A stretch of DNA of 64,000 bases from Rhodospirillales bacterium URHD0017 (GCA_900110395.1 FODP01000001.1:310001-374000); one strand, 5' to 3'; counted from the first letter of the stretch, positions 10,204-22,926 are shown. The notes: a model not told the origin generated them from the sequence alone. Program-made: numbers and translations.

Positions 10204-10218
10204 TACGCCCTTTCCTTT

Positions 10219-10275
10219 TTACTGCTTCTTCTTCTTAGCAGCCTTCTTCTTCGCAGCCTTCTTCTTAGCAGCCAT
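10219..10275 (-). CDS. Lys/Ala-repeat micro-ORF, 18 aa
   Basis: The translation is MAAKKKAAKKKAAKKKKQ followed by TAA: three AAKKK units in 18 residues. An AGGAGA Shine-Dalgarno lies 5 bases upstream of the ATG, better than that of most genes here. It sits 78 bases after the nrdJ stop on the same strand. The composition matches the nucleic-acid-binding tails of bacterial histone H1-like and HU-like proteins, but here the tail is the entire product. It could be a DNA/RNA-condensing or ribosome-associated peptide, or a translated leader. Real translation is unproven. Confidence 0.5.
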   Translation of the reverse strand: MAAKKKAAKKKAAKKKKQ

Positions 10276-10353
10276 AACTGTCTCCTATGGTTAGCTTTGA
10301 GGCACCCAACCGTGGGAACCCCGGGGTACGCGGGTACGCTTCGTCACGCATGC

Positions 10354-14040
<3,687 letters not shown>

Positions 14041-14343
14041 CGACGATCCCCCGTGCCCAGTTCCCGTTCGTTCGATGACCCAGTCGGGGTGTGCTCTGTC
14101 ACTGACGAGCACGCACATATGGACACAGAGAGATACTAAATTACAAAATCTTGTGTGCGCAACTACATTTTGTAGACCTGTGTAAGGGTGGTACTAGATG
14201 ATGCAAGTGCGCAACAGGTGTCGAAAACGGGTGAATCGCATGTCGGCAAGCGATGTGAATGGCCCACGTGATCGCGTCGCGTTGCGCGTTTTCAGGCGCG
14301 CGCGTACAAGCGGCGCGGTCACTCTCGCAACGTGGTTTCATCA
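14041..14343. other. Divergent nrdJ / NDUFA12 intergenic region (303 bp)
   Basis: Non-coding gap between divergent genes. It holds an AT-rich core (14130-14175) with an NrdR-box-like palindrome and a second symmetric element CTACATTTTGTAG (14163-14175). I looked for the conserved B12 box of a cobalamin riboswitch in front of nrdJ and did not find one. The rest is GC-rich, with no convincing ORF. Confidence 0.6.
14141..14156. promoter_or_regulatory. NrdR-box-like palindrome upstream of nrdJ
   Basis: Sequence TTACAAAATCTTGTGT matches 12 or so of the 16 positions of the published NrdR consensus ACACWATATWTWGTGT, with the conserved GTGT half intact. It lies about 100 bases upstream of the nrdJ start, where the ATP/dATP-sensing repressor NrdR would act. 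A possible partner, CTACATTTTGTAG at 14163-14175, is a weaker match and closer than the usual two-box spacing. Confidence 0.45.
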
Positions 14344-14694
14344 ATGACGATCGGCACCTGGCTCTTCACGAAGATGCGCGGCGAGCTCGTCGGCACCGAC
14401 GCCGAAGGCAATCGCTACTTTCAGGACAAGCGCATCATCGCCGGTCGGCGACGCAAGCGCTGGGTGATGTACAACGGTGTCGCCGAAGCCTCGCGCGTTC
14501 CGCCGGACTGGCATGGCTGGCTGCACTACACGACCGATGCGCTGCCTCCGGCCGGCGGCCTGCCGCGCAAGGCGTGGCAGAAGGAGCATGTGCCCAACCT
14601 CACCGGTACCGACTTCGCCTATCGTCCGCCGGGCCACACGCTTTCCACTGGCGAGAAGCCCAAGCCGCCCTATGAGGCGTGGCGGCCGGGCTAG
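14344..14694 (+). CDS. NDUFA12-family complex I accessory subunit
   Basis: A protein of about 116 residues of the NDUFA12/B17.2 family, an accessory subunit of NADH:ubiquinone oxidoreductase found in alphaproteobacteria and mitochondria. Family signature visible: TWLFTKMRGELVGTDAEGNRYF, then RRKRWVMYNGVAEASRVPPDWHGWLHYTTD, then a Pro-rich tail. Of the possible starts (GTG at 14332, ATG at 14344), the ATG matches the usual family N-terminus; neither has a strong ribosome site. It begins the block leading to mlaD and DUF2155. Confidence 0.92.
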   Translation: MTIGTWLFTKMRGELVGTDAEGNRYFQDKRIIAGRRRKRWVMYNGVAEASRVPPDWHGWLHYTTDALPPAGGLPRKAWQKEHVPNLTGTDFAYRPPGHTLSTGEKPKPPYEAWRPG

Positions 14695-14703
14695 GGGACT
14701 GCT

Positions 14704-15159
14704 GTGGGCCGCAATATCGTCGAGACGATCGTAGGCGCGCTGGTCCTGGTGGTGGCCGGTGTGTTCGTCTTCTATGCCTTCGCCAAGTCGGACCGCAGCG
14801 GTCCGGCGGGCTACGAGATCATCGCCCGCTTCGACCGCATCGACGGGCTGAAGCGCGGCGCCGACGTGACGCTGAGCGGCGTCAAGGTCGGGACGGTCAC
14901 CGGCTTCGACCTCGATCGCAAGACCTACCAGGCCGTCGTGCGCATGCTCGTGTCGTCCAATGTCAGCCTGCCGGCAGACACCCACGCCAAGATCGTGAGT
15001 GAATCGCTGCTCGGCGGCATGGTCGTGGTGCTGGAGCCCGGCGGCGACCCCAAGATGCTGCCGCCAGGCGGCGAGATCCAGATGACCCAAGGCGCCATTC
15101 CATTGTCGGAATTGATCGCCAAGTTCATGTTCGGTGGCACGAGCTCGGGATCCAAGTGA
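14704..15159 (+). CDS. mlaD: Outer-membrane lipid asymmetry protein MlaD (MCE domain)
   Basis: A 151-residue periplasmic substrate-binding component of the Mla phospholipid transport system. One N-terminal transmembrane helix (ETIVGALVLVVAGVFVFYAF) is followed by an MCE domain: YEIIARFDRIDGLKRGADVTLSGVKVG and KIVSESLLGGMVVVLEPGG. The start is GTG at 14704, 9 bases after the preceding stop. The MlaE, MlaF, MlaB and MlaC genes are not in the window. Its stop overlaps the start of the next small gene (TGATG). Confidence 0.93.
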   Translation: MGRNIVETIVGALVLVVAGVFVFYAFAKSDRSGPAGYEIIARFDRIDGLKRGADVTLSGVKVGTVTGFDLDRKTYQAVVRMLVSSNVSLPADTHAKIVSESLLGGMVVVLEPGGDPKMLPPGGEIQMTQGAIPLSELIAKFMFGGTSSGSK

Positions 15160-15389
15160 TGAGCGCACGCACTTCCAAGGACACGCCGACCTGGCGTCAG
15201 CCGGACGGCAAGCCGGTGTCCTGCCTCGAAAAGATCAAAGTGCTGAACCAGAACATCCAGGAAATCGAAACCCTCTGCGCCGACGCGCTCGAGGACGGAG
15301 TCCTGATGGGATGCGACGCCGACCAGATCAAAGCCGCCCTGCACGAGCTGATCGACGGGCTCAAGGCACCTCACTCTCACAAAAAGTAG
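15159..15389 (+). CDS. Small cytoplasmic protein between mlaD and DUF2155, 76 aa
   Basis: Starts with ATG at 15159 overlapping the mlaD stop by one base (a GTG three bases earlier is an alternative), and ends 2 bases before the DUF2155 start, so it is embedded in an operon. The product is polar and mostly helical (KIKVLNQNIQEIETLCADAL, DQIKAALHELIDGLK) with three cysteines and a His/Lys tail HSHKK. No known domain is recognised; it resembles short DUF-type helical proteins found next to DUF2155 genes in alphaproteobacteria. Function unknown. Confidence 0.7.
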   Translation: MSARTSKDTPTWRQPDGKPVSCLEKIKVLNQNIQEIETLCADALEDGVLMGCDADQIKAALHELIDGLKAPHSHKK

Positions 15390-15391
15390 GC

Positions 15392-15856
15392 GTGCGTTTT
15401 CCGTTCCTCCTGGCGGCCCTGGTCGCCTTCAGCAGTGCGGCCGCAGCCCAGACGCGGCCGGCGCCACCGCCGCCGCCACAGCCACCGAGCACGGCAAACG
15501 TCAACCTGCGGGCGATCCCCGACGGCCCCGGCAAGCGGGTCGCCGAGCTGCAGGGTCTCGACAAGGTGACAGCACGCACCCAGCGCTTCTACGCCCCGGT
15601 GGGCGAGTCGACGAGGTTCGGCACGCTCGCCATCACCGTCAGCGATTGCCTGGTCAACGTGCCGGAAGCTCCCCCTGAGTCGGTGGCCTATCTCACCATC
15701 GTCGACAACAAGCCGGGGCAGGCGGCCGAGAAGCTGTTCGCCGGCTGGATGTTCGCCTCGACGCCGTCGCTGTCGGCGCTGGACCACGGCGTCTACGATG
15801 TGCGGGTGTTGTCCTGCACGATGGCGCAGGGATCCTCGCCGCCCAGCTCGCGCTGA
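15392..15856 (+). CDS. DUF2155-domain periplasmic protein
   Basis: A 154-residue exported protein with a Sec signal (MRFPFLLAALVAFSSAAAAQ from GTG 15392) and a Pro-rich linker PAPPPPPQPPS. The DUF2155 region follows: LQGLDKVTARTQRFYAPVGESTRFGTLAITVSDCLVNVPEAPPES, KLFAGWMFASTPSLSALDHGVYDVRVLSC. The family is widespread beside aat and acc genes in alphaproteobacteria and has no established role. The two cysteines probably pair. The last 64 bases overlap the 3' end of aat on the opposite strand. Confidence 0.88.
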   Translation: MRFPFLLAALVAFSSAAAAQTRPAPPPPPQPPSTANVNLRAIPDGPGKRVAELQGLDKVTARTQRFYAPVGESTRFGTLAITVSDCLVNVPEAPPESVAYLTIVDNKPGQAAEKLFAGWMFASTPSLSALDHGVYDVRVLSCTMAQGSSPPSSR

Positions 15857-16440
15857 AAGCTCGCCGCGCCGTCGATGGCGTCGGCCAGCAGGCTGCGGAA
15901 TTCTTCGCGAGGAATTTCGATGGCGCCGAAGCTCCTGAGATGTTCGGTCATGAACTGGCAGTCGAGCAGCCGGAAGCCGCCCTTGATCAGCCGCGCCACG
16001 AGATGAACCAGCGCCACCTTCGAGGCGTCGCGCTCGCGGCTGAACATGCTCTCGCCGAAAAACACGGCACCGATCGACACGCCGTAAAGACCGCCAACCA
16101 GTCGGCCCTCGACCCGGCACTCGACGCTATGGGCATGGCCGCGCCGGTGCAGCTCGCCATAGAGATCGACGATCGGCTCGTTGATCCAGCTCTCGGGATG
16201 GCCGGGCCGTGGCTCGGCGCAGGCGCGCACGGTATCGGCGAACGCGGTGTCGGCTGAGACCTCGAAGCGGCCGGCGCGGATCGTACGCTTCAGCCGTTGT
16301 GGCAAGTGAAACCCGTCGAGCGGCAGCACGGCGCGCAGTCGCGGATCGAGCCAGTAGAGTTTTGGATCATCCCGGCGCTCGCCCATGGGAAAGACGCCGA
16401 TGCGATAAGCCTGCAGCAGGAGCTCGGGCGTGATCTCCAT
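15793..16440 (-). CDS. aat: Leucyl/phenylalanyl-tRNA--protein transferase
   Basis: Adds Leu or Phe from aminoacyl-tRNA to N-terminal Lys/Arg of proteins, marking them for ClpS/ClpAP degradation in the bacterial N-end rule; the clpA gene in this window is a functional partner. 215 residues. Family motifs: LLQAYRIGVFPMGE, the WLDPRLRAVLPLDGFHLP block, SWINEPIVDLYGELHRRGHAHSVE, and FFGESMFSRERDASKVAL. The C-terminal 64 bases are antisense to the DUF2155 gene. It lies downstream of accC on the same strand, separated by an inverted repeat. Confidence 0.95.
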   Translation of the reverse strand: MEITPELLLQAYRIGVFPMGERRDDPKLYWLDPRLRAVLPLDGFHLPQRLKRTIRAGRFEVSADTAFADTVRACAEPRPGHPESWINEPIVDLYGELHRRGHAHSVECRVEGRLVGGLYGVSIGAVFFGESMFSRERDASKVALVHLVARLIKGGFRLLDCQFMTEHLRSFGAIEIPREEFRSLLADAIDGAASFQRELGGEDPCAIVQDNTRTS

Positions 16441-16458
16441 GCTCAGCCGACGACGACC

Positions 16459-16564
16459 TCACCCGGAGGAGCACCGCGAAGCGGTGCGTCTCGAAGGGTG
16501 GGCAACAGACACGGTGCTCGATCCCACCCTTCGAGACGGGTGCTTCGCGCCCTCCTCAGGGTGA
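16459..16564. repeat. Large interspersed inverted repeat, family B
   Basis: About 106 bases in the accC-aat gap. The left arm runs TCACCCGGAGGAGCACCGCG then GTCTCGAAGGGTGGG, and the right arm is CCCACCCTTCGAGAC then GCGCCCTCCTCAGGGTGA. It is a long, slightly degenerate palindrome, of the kind found in many copies in alphaproteobacterial intergenic DNA. The predicted transcript folds into one long stem. No transposase is present. Confidence 0.75.
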
Positions 16565-16605
16565 GTCCGTATGTGCGACGCCGATCCGCCATGTCGGAAC
16601 TTACT

Positions 16606-17949
<1,344 letters not shown>

Positions 17950-17957
17950 CGTCGTGC

Positions 17958-18422
17958 CTATTCGACGATCATCAACGGCTCGCCGAACTCCACCGGCCGG
18001 GCGTTGTCGATCAGGATCTGGGTCACGGTGCCGGCCTTGGGCGCCTTGATCGGATTGAAGGTCTTCATCGCCTCGATGATCAACAGCGTTTGACCCGCCG
18101 TCACCTTGTCGCCGACCACGACGAAGTTGGGCTTGCCGGGTTCGGGCGCGAGATAGGCGGTGCCGACCATCGGCGACTTCACCGCACCCGGATGCTTGCC
18201 GAGGTCGCCATTGGCGCTTGCGGCGGCGCCCGGCGCGGCCGCGCCGGCAGATGCGGCGACAGCGACCGGGGCGGCAACCGGCGCGGCGGCCACGGCGACG
18301 GCCGGGCGTGCGACGCGAATGCGCTTGTCGCCATCGGCCAGTTCGATCTCGCCGAGACCTGTCTCCTGGAGGAGTTGCGCCAGCTTGCGGACGAACTCGG
18401 TATCGATGTCGAATTTTGCCAT
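17958..18422 (-). CDS. accB: Biotin carboxyl carrier protein of acetyl-CoA carboxylase
   Basis: 154 residues. The N-terminal helical domain ([20 protein letters not shown]) is joined by a long Ala/Pro linker ([20 protein letters not shown]) to a C-terminal biotinyl domain. The biotin-accepting lysine is in [11 protein letters not shown] (about residue 120), and the thumb region is [15 protein letters not shown]. It sits between aroQ and accC on the minus strand, 25 bases from aroQ and 8 from accC, so a three-gene operon aroQ-accB-accC is likely. Confidence 0.96.
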   Translation of the reverse strand: MAKFDIDTEFVRKLAQLLQETGLGEIELADGDKRIRVARPAVAVAAAPVAAPVAVAASAGAAAPGAAASANGDLGKHPGAVKSPMVGTAYLAPEPGKPNFVVVGDKVTAGQTLLIIEAMKTFNPIKAPKAGTVTQILIDNARPVEFGEPLMIVE

Positions 18423-18447
18423 GAAGGAGCGCTCCGCGGGTAGGGGG

Positions 18448-18918
18448 TCAGCGCGCCAGCAGGCGGGACAATGCCTGCAACGCCAGAAGATAGCCGTGGC
18501 TGCCGAGCCCGGCGATCACGCCGACCGCGGCCGGGCTGATATAGGAGTGATGACGGAAGCTTTCACGCTTGTAGATGTTGCTGAGGTGCACTTCCACCAC
18601 CGGCAGCTCGGCAGCGTTCAGCGCGTCGAGCAGGGCGACCGAGGTGTGGGTGTAGGCGCCGGCATTGATGACGATACCGGCATTAGCCTCGCGGCCGGCC
18701 TGGATGCGATCGACCAGCGCGCCCTCGTGGTTGCTCTGGAAGAACTCGACCTTTATCCCCAGGCGGTCGGCCTCGGCGCGGCAGGCCTTCTCGACGTCGG
18801 CGAGCGTCTCGCGTCCGTAGATCTCGGGCTGCCGCTTGCCCAGCATGTTGAGGTTGGGCCCGTTGAGCACCAGCACCGGCTTTCCAGCCGGCGGGCGCCG
18901 GGCGGCCTTTGCGGCCAA
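18448..18918 (-). CDS. aroQ: Type II 3-dehydroquinate dehydratase
   Basis: Third step of the shikimate pathway. 156 residues with an Ala/Lys-rich N-terminal tail ([14 protein letters not shown]) in front of the conserved [21 protein letters not shown], which carries the active-site Asn, Arg and Tyr. Further motifs are [17 protein letters not shown] and the catalytic-His region [21 protein letters not shown]. First gene of the apparent aroQ-accB-accC operon, as in many alphaproteobacteria. Confidence 0.96.
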   Translation of the reverse strand: MAAKAARRPPAGKPVLVLNGPNLNMLGKRQPEIYGRETLADVEKACRAEADRLGIKVEFFQSNHEGALVDRIQAGREANAGIVINAGAYTHTSVALLDALNAAELPVVEVHLSNIYKRESFRHHSYISPAAVGVIAGLGSHGYLLALQALSRLLAR

Positions 18919-18986
18919 ATGCTGCCTCCCCGTCCTTTAGAAGTGCCGGGCCTTATAGCATGGTGAATCTGAGCCACAAGGCAGGC

Positions 18987-19448
18987 TCAGTTGGCCTCTC
19001 TGAGGTTGCCGGCGTGGGCAAACAGCCGCTCCGTCAGTGCATCGAAGCTGCGTCTTTCTTCGGCGGTCAGCACCTGATAGAGGCGCTCCTCGTAGCCGAG
19101 CGCGATCGGCACGATGCGGGCGTGCATGGCGCGGCCGCGGGCGCTGAGGCGCAGCGAGGCGCGGCGGCGGTCGGTACGGTCCGTCGCCCGCTCGACCAGG
19201 CCGCGCTTCGTCAGCCCGGCCAATGCCCGGCTCACCGCCACCTTGTCCATGACGATGCGCTGACCCACATCGGAGGCGGTGAGGGGGGCGAAGCGGCCCA
19301 GGGCGGCCATCACCCGCCACTGCGTGACCGTGAGGTCGAACGGCCCGGCGTACAGGTCGTGCAACGATTCCGACACGATCTGGGCCAGAATCGACAGCCG
19401 ATAGGGGAGAAAATTCTCCAGTTCGAGGGCTTGCGAAGGGCTGGGCAT
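18987..19448 (-). CDS. MarR-family regulator of the homogentisate pathway
   Basis: 153 residues starting at 19448 (MPSPSQALELENFLPYRLSI); the longer frame would run through the divergent promoter and hppD. Winged helix: LTVTQWRVMAALGRFAPLTASDVGQRIVMDKVAVSRALAGLTKRGLVERATDRTDRRRASLRL, with DRTDRRR as the wing. Divergent from hppD with a 52-base gap that contains a near-palindrome. By position it most likely represses hppD-hmgA-fahA-maiA, released by a pathway metabolite; the ligand is not readable from sequence. Confidence 0.88.
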   Translation of the reverse strand: MPSPSQALELENFLPYRLSILAQIVSESLHDLYAGPFDLTVTQWRVMAALGRFAPLTASDVGQRIVMDKVAVSRALAGLTKRGLVERATDRTDRRRASLRLSARGRAMHARIVPIALGYEERLYQVLTAEERRSFDALTERLFAHAGNLREAN

Positions 19449-19450
19449 AA

Positions 19451-19468
19451 TAGTTACATTTGAAACTA
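19451..19468. promoter_or_regulatory. Putative MarR operator in the marR-hppD gap
   Basis: TAGTTACATTTGAAACTA is an 18-base imperfect palindrome (14 of 18 positions symmetric) starting 2 bases upstream of the MarR start and ending 32 bases before the hppD ATG. It is AT-rich in a GC-rich background and placed to block both divergent promoters. The hppD ribosome site GGGAGG follows at about 19490. Confidence 0.6.
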
Positions 19469-19500
19469 ATTCAGGATCCGGGTCAATTCGGGAGGTCGAC

Positions 19501-20589
19501 ATGGCCAGCGTGATGGAACCCACGGTTGCGATCGACGAGGTCAATCCCATGGGCACCGACGGCTTCGAGTTCGTCGAGTATGCCGCGCCTGATCCGGCTG
19601 CCCTTGGCGCGCTGTTCGAGAGCATGGGCTTCGTGAAGGTCGCCAAGCACCGCTCCAAAGACGTCTCGCTCTACCGCCAGGGCGACGTGAACTTCATCGT
19701 CAACGCCGAGAAGGACAGTTTCGCCCAGGGCTTCGCTCGTGTGCACGGCCCCTCGATCTGCGCCATCGCGCTGCGCGTGAAGAATTCTGCCTTCGCCTAC
19801 AAGCGGGCGCAGTCGCTGGGCGCCTGGGGTGTCGAGGGCAAGGTGGGCCCGATGGAGCTCAACATCCCGGCCATCAAGGGCATCGGCGATTCGCTGATCT
19901 ACCTGGTCGACCGCTATGGCGAGCGCGGCACGATCTACGATGTCGATTTCGAGTACCTGCCTGGGGTCGAGCGTCATCCCAAAGGCGTTGGTCTCACCTA
20001 CATCGACCACCTGACGCACAACGTGCATCGCGGCCGCATGGCGGAGTGGGCGGAATTCTATGAGCGCCTCTTCAATTTCCGCGAGATCCGCTACTTCGAC
20101 ATCGAGGGCAAGCTCACTGGTCTCAAGTCCAAGGCGATGACCAGCCCGTGCGGCAAGATCCGCATCCCGATCAACGAGAGCACCGACGACAAGTCGCAGA
20201 TCCAGGAATATCTCTCGGCCTATCACGGCGAGGGCATCCAGCACATCGCGCTCGGCACCGACGGCATCTACGAGACGGTCGAGGCGCTGAAACTCAAGGG
20301 CGTGCCGTTCCAGACCGTGCCCGACACCTACTATGAGCAGGTCGATGCCCGGCTGCCGGGCCATGGCGAGGACCTGAAGCGCCTCGCCACTGACCGCATC
20401 CTGATCGACGGCGCGCCGACCAAGGGCGGCGGGCTGCTGCTGCAGATCTTCACCCAGACGGTGATCGGCCCGATCTTCTTCGAGATCATCCAGCGCCGCG
20501 GCAACGAGGGCTTCGGCGAGGGCAATTTCCGCGCCCTGTTCGAGTCCATCGAGCTCGACCAGATCCGCCGCGGCGTGCTGAAGGCATAA
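19501..20589 (+). CDS. hppD: 4-hydroxyphenylpyruvate dioxygenase
   Basis: Converts 4-hydroxyphenylpyruvate to homogentisate using Fe(II) and oxygen, the entry step of this tyrosine operon. 362 residues with two vicinal-oxygen-chelate halves. All three iron ligands are identifiable: His170 (IDHLTHNV), His248 (GIQHIALG) and Glu328 (FFEIIQRRG). The ATG at 19501 has a GGGAGG ribosome site, and hmgA begins 10 bases downstream. The aminotransferase that makes the substrate is not in this operon; the class I/II aminotransferase at 28.6 kb is a possible but unproven source. Confidence 0.97.
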   Translation: MASVMEPTVAIDEVNPMGTDGFEFVEYAAPDPAALGALFESMGFVKVAKHRSKDVSLYRQGDVNFIVNAEKDSFAQGFARVHGPSICAIALRVKNSAFAYKRAQSLGAWGVEGKVGPMELNIPAIKGIGDSLIYLVDRYGERGTIYDVDFEYLPGVERHPKGVGLTYIDHLTHNVHRGRMAEWAEFYERLFNFREIRYFDIEGKLTGLKSKAMTSPCGKIRIPINESTDDKSQIQEYLSAYHGEGIQHIALGTDGIYETVEALKLKGVPFQTVPDTYYEQVDARLPGHGEDLKRLATDRILIDGAPTKGGGLLLQIFTQTVIGPIFFEIIQRRGNEGFGEGNFRALFESIELDQIRRGVLKA

Positions 20590-20599
20590 GGAGGAAACC

Positions 20600-21760
20600 A
20601 TGACCAAGAACTGGATTCCGCTGCGCCAGGTCGAGGGCACCGCCTCGCGCCAGGCTCATGTCCGCCTGCCCGAGGGAACCTACGAGCGCGAGATCAGCAA
20701 GGAGGGCTTCTTCGGCCCCTCGGCGCAGTTCCATCACCGGCACAAGCCGACCGACTGGATCGAGTTCGACGGCGCCATTCGGCCGCGTGCCTTCGACCTC
20801 AACAAGCTGGTCGCCGGCAAGGGCAACCCGTGGGCCGCGCAACCGGTGCTGAACAACGGGCACATCCAGGTGCGCATCTGGAAGCTCGAGCAGCCGATGA
20901 CCGAGCTGGCGCGCAACAGCGACGGCGACCAGCTCCTGTTCATCCATGAGGGCGAGGGCGCGCTGTTTTGCGACTACGGCCACCTCGACTACCGCGACGG
21001 CGACTACATCGTGATCCCGCGCGGCACGATGTGGCGGCTGTCGCCGGCCAAGCCCACCATGACGCTGATGATCGAGGCGACCAACGATCACTTTACCCTG
21101 CCGGAGAAGGGCCTGGTCGGCCGCCACGCGATCTTCGATCCGGCGATTCTCGACACGCCCAGGATCGACGACGCCTTCAAGGGGCAGCAGGACGAGCGCA
21201 CCTGGAAGGTCTTGGTCAAGCGGCGCGGTCAGCTCTCGACGGTGACCTTCCCGTTCAATCCCCTGGATGCGATCGGCTGGCATGGCGATCTCAGTGTCGT
21301 GCGCGTCAACTGGCGCGATATAAGGCCGCTAATGAGCCACCGCGCCCATCTGCCGCCGTCGGCGCATACCACCTTCGTCGCCGGCCGTTTCGTGGTCTGC
21401 ACCTTCGTGCCGCGGCCGTTCGAGAGCGATCCGGAGGCGCTGCGCCTGCCGTTCTTCCACAACAACGATGATTTCGAAGAGATCATCTTTTATCACAAGG
21501 GCAGCTTCTTCAGCCGCGACAACATCCATCCCGGCATGATGACGGTGCACCCGTCGGGCTTCACCCACGGGCCGCATCCCAAGGCCTTCAACGCGGCGAC
21601 CAAGACGCCGGCGAGCGGCGGCCGGACCGAGACCGACGAGGTCGCCGTCATGATCGACACCCGCGACGCCATCGACATCGCCAACATGCCGGCCGGCGTC
21701 GAGTTCGAGGGCTACGTGAAGTCGTGGCGGCCGCCCGACGTCAAGCAGGCGGCGGAGTAG
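20600..21760 (+). CDS. hmgA: Homogentisate 1,2-dioxygenase
   Basis: Opens the homogentisate ring to maleylacetoacetate. 386 residues, shorter than the roughly 430-450 of the classical enzyme, but the C-terminal metal site is present: the HNNDDFEEIIFYHKG segment supplies the Glu/His ligands and HPSGFTHGPHP supplies the second His group. The N-terminal half has FIHEGEGALFCDYGHLDYRDGDYIVIPRGT, a cupin-like turn. Good AAGGAGG ribosome site 6 bases before the ATG. Followed by a family A inverted repeat and fahA. Confidence 0.94.
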   Translation: MTKNWIPLRQVEGTASRQAHVRLPEGTYEREISKEGFFGPSAQFHHRHKPTDWIEFDGAIRPRAFDLNKLVAGKGNPWAAQPVLNNGHIQVRIWKLEQPMTELARNSDGDQLLFIHEGEGALFCDYGHLDYRDGDYIVIPRGTMWRLSPAKPTMTLMIEATNDHFTLPEKGLVGRHAIFDPAILDTPRIDDAFKGQQDERTWKVLVKRRGQLSTVTFPFNPLDAIGWHGDLSVVRVNWRDIRPLMSHRAHLPPSAHTTFVAGRFVVCTFVPRPFESDPEALRLPFFHNNDDFEEIIFYHKGSFFSRDNIHPGMMTVHPSGFTHGPHPKAFNAATKTPASGGRTETDEVAVMIDTRDAIDIANMPAGVEFEGYVKSWRPPDVKQAAE

Positions 21761-21773
21761 CGACGCAACCAAA

Positions 21774-21888
21774 CTGTCATCCCGACCGGAGCCTCGCGTA
21801 GCGAGGCGGAGCGGAGGGACCTGTCTTGCATCGACAAGACGAGGTCCCTCGACTACGCCGCCCTTCGGGCGGCTTCGCTCGGGATGAC
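21774..21888. repeat. Interspersed inverted repeat, family A, copy 2
   Basis: About 115 bases between hmgA and fahA. Ends TGTCATCCCGACCGGAGC and GCTTCGCTCGGGATGACG are the same as the ends of the copy at 7106-7174; inside are GAGGGACCT / AGGTCCCTC and a small CTTGTC/GACAAG turn, TCTTGCATCGACAAGA. The repeat ends 16 bases before the fahA ATG, so it abuts the GGAGGA ribosome site of that gene. Confidence 0.75.
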
Positions 21889-21904
21889 GGTGCAGGAGGA
21901 AGCG

Positions 21905-22897
21905 ATGAAGCTGGGCTCATTGAAGGAAGGCGGCCGCGATGGCACGCTGATCGTGGTTGATCGCGCCGTCAAAAAGGCCGTGCGCGCGAGCAGCGTCGCA
22001 GCGACCTTGCAGAAGGCGCTCGATGACTGGGCCGCGGCCGCACCCAAGCTCAGCGCCCTCGCCAAGCAGCTCGCCGACGGCAACGCCTCCGGCGCCTTCG
22101 ATCTCGACACCAGGGCACTCGCGGCCCCGCTGCCGCGTGCCTACCAATGGGCCGATGGCTCGGCCTACGTCGTGCACGTCGAGCTGGTGCGCAAAGCGCG
22201 CGGCGTGGAAATGCCGCCGTCGTTCTGGACCGACCCGCTGATGTACCAGGGCGGCTCCGATTCCTTCATCGGCCCCAACGACGATATCGAGGCTGTCGAC
22301 GAAGCCCACGGCATCGACTTCGAAGGCGAGATCGGCGTGATCGTCGACGACGTGCCGATGGGCGTCACGCCCGAGGCTGCGCGCCGGCACATCAAGCTGG
22401 TCACCATCCTGAACGACGTGTCGCTGCGCAATCTCATCGTCACCGAGCTGGCCAAGGGCTTCGGCTTCTTCCACGGCAAGCCCGCGACGGCCTTCGCGCC
22501 CGTGGCCGTCACGCCCGACGAGCTGGGCGATGCCTGGGACGGCGGCAAGCTCAACCTGCCGCTGATTTCGACGCTGAACGGCAAGGAGTTCGGCCATCCC
22601 AACGCCGCCACCGATCTCACTTTCGATTTCGGCCAGCTGATCTCCCATGCCGCCAAGACGCGTCATCTCGAGGCCGGTACGGTCGTAGGCTCCGGCACCG
22701 TCGCTAACCGCGATGCCGGTGTCGGCTGCTCCTGCGTCGCCGAGCGGCGGGTGCGCGAGACCATCGATAGTGGCAAGCCTGTGACGCCCTTCATGTCTTT
22801 CGGCGATCGCATCCGCATAGAAATGTTCGATCGCGCCGGCCAGTCGATCTTCGGCGCCATCGACCAGAAGGTCGCGCGCTACACGCCGGCGGCGTAA
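21905..22897 (+). CDS. fahA: Fumarylacetoacetate hydrolase family protein (fumarylacetoacetase)
   Basis: 330 residues from the ATG at 21905, which follows AGGAGGA; an ATG at 21884 lies in the upstream repeat and is less likely. The last step of tyrosine degradation, giving fumarate and acetoacetate. The FAH-fold metal and active site appear in IDFEGEIGVIVDDVPMGV, the ILNDVSLRNLI block and the FGFFHGKPATAFAPVAV segment; GTVVGSGTVANRD completes the family signature. Its length fits the shorter bacterial FAH type rather than the 420-residue mammalian enzyme. Position between hmgA and maiA makes the pathway role strong. Confidence 0.92.
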   Translation: MKLGSLKEGGRDGTLIVVDRAVKKAVRASSVAATLQKALDDWAAAAPKLSALAKQLADGNASGAFDLDTRALAAPLPRAYQWADGSAYVVHVELVRKARGVEMPPSFWTDPLMYQGGSDSFIGPNDDIEAVDEAHGIDFEGEIGVIVDDVPMGVTPEAARRHIKLVTILNDVSLRNLIVTELAKGFGFFHGKPATAFAPVAVTPDELGDAWDGGKLNLPLISTLNGKEFGHPNAATDLTFDFGQLISHAAKTRHLEAGTVVGSGTVANRDAGVGCSCVAERRVRETIDSGKPVTPFMSFGDRIRIEMFDRAGQSIFGAIDQKVARYTPAA

Positions 22898-22926
22898 GCC
22901 GTGCTAAGGTGACCGCGGAGGCGGTC

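Noticed and set aside
14041..14343. Possible cobalamin riboswitch upstream of nrdJ
   Set aside because: I looked for the conserved B12 box and pseudoknot elements and saw none; only an NrdR-like box is supported.
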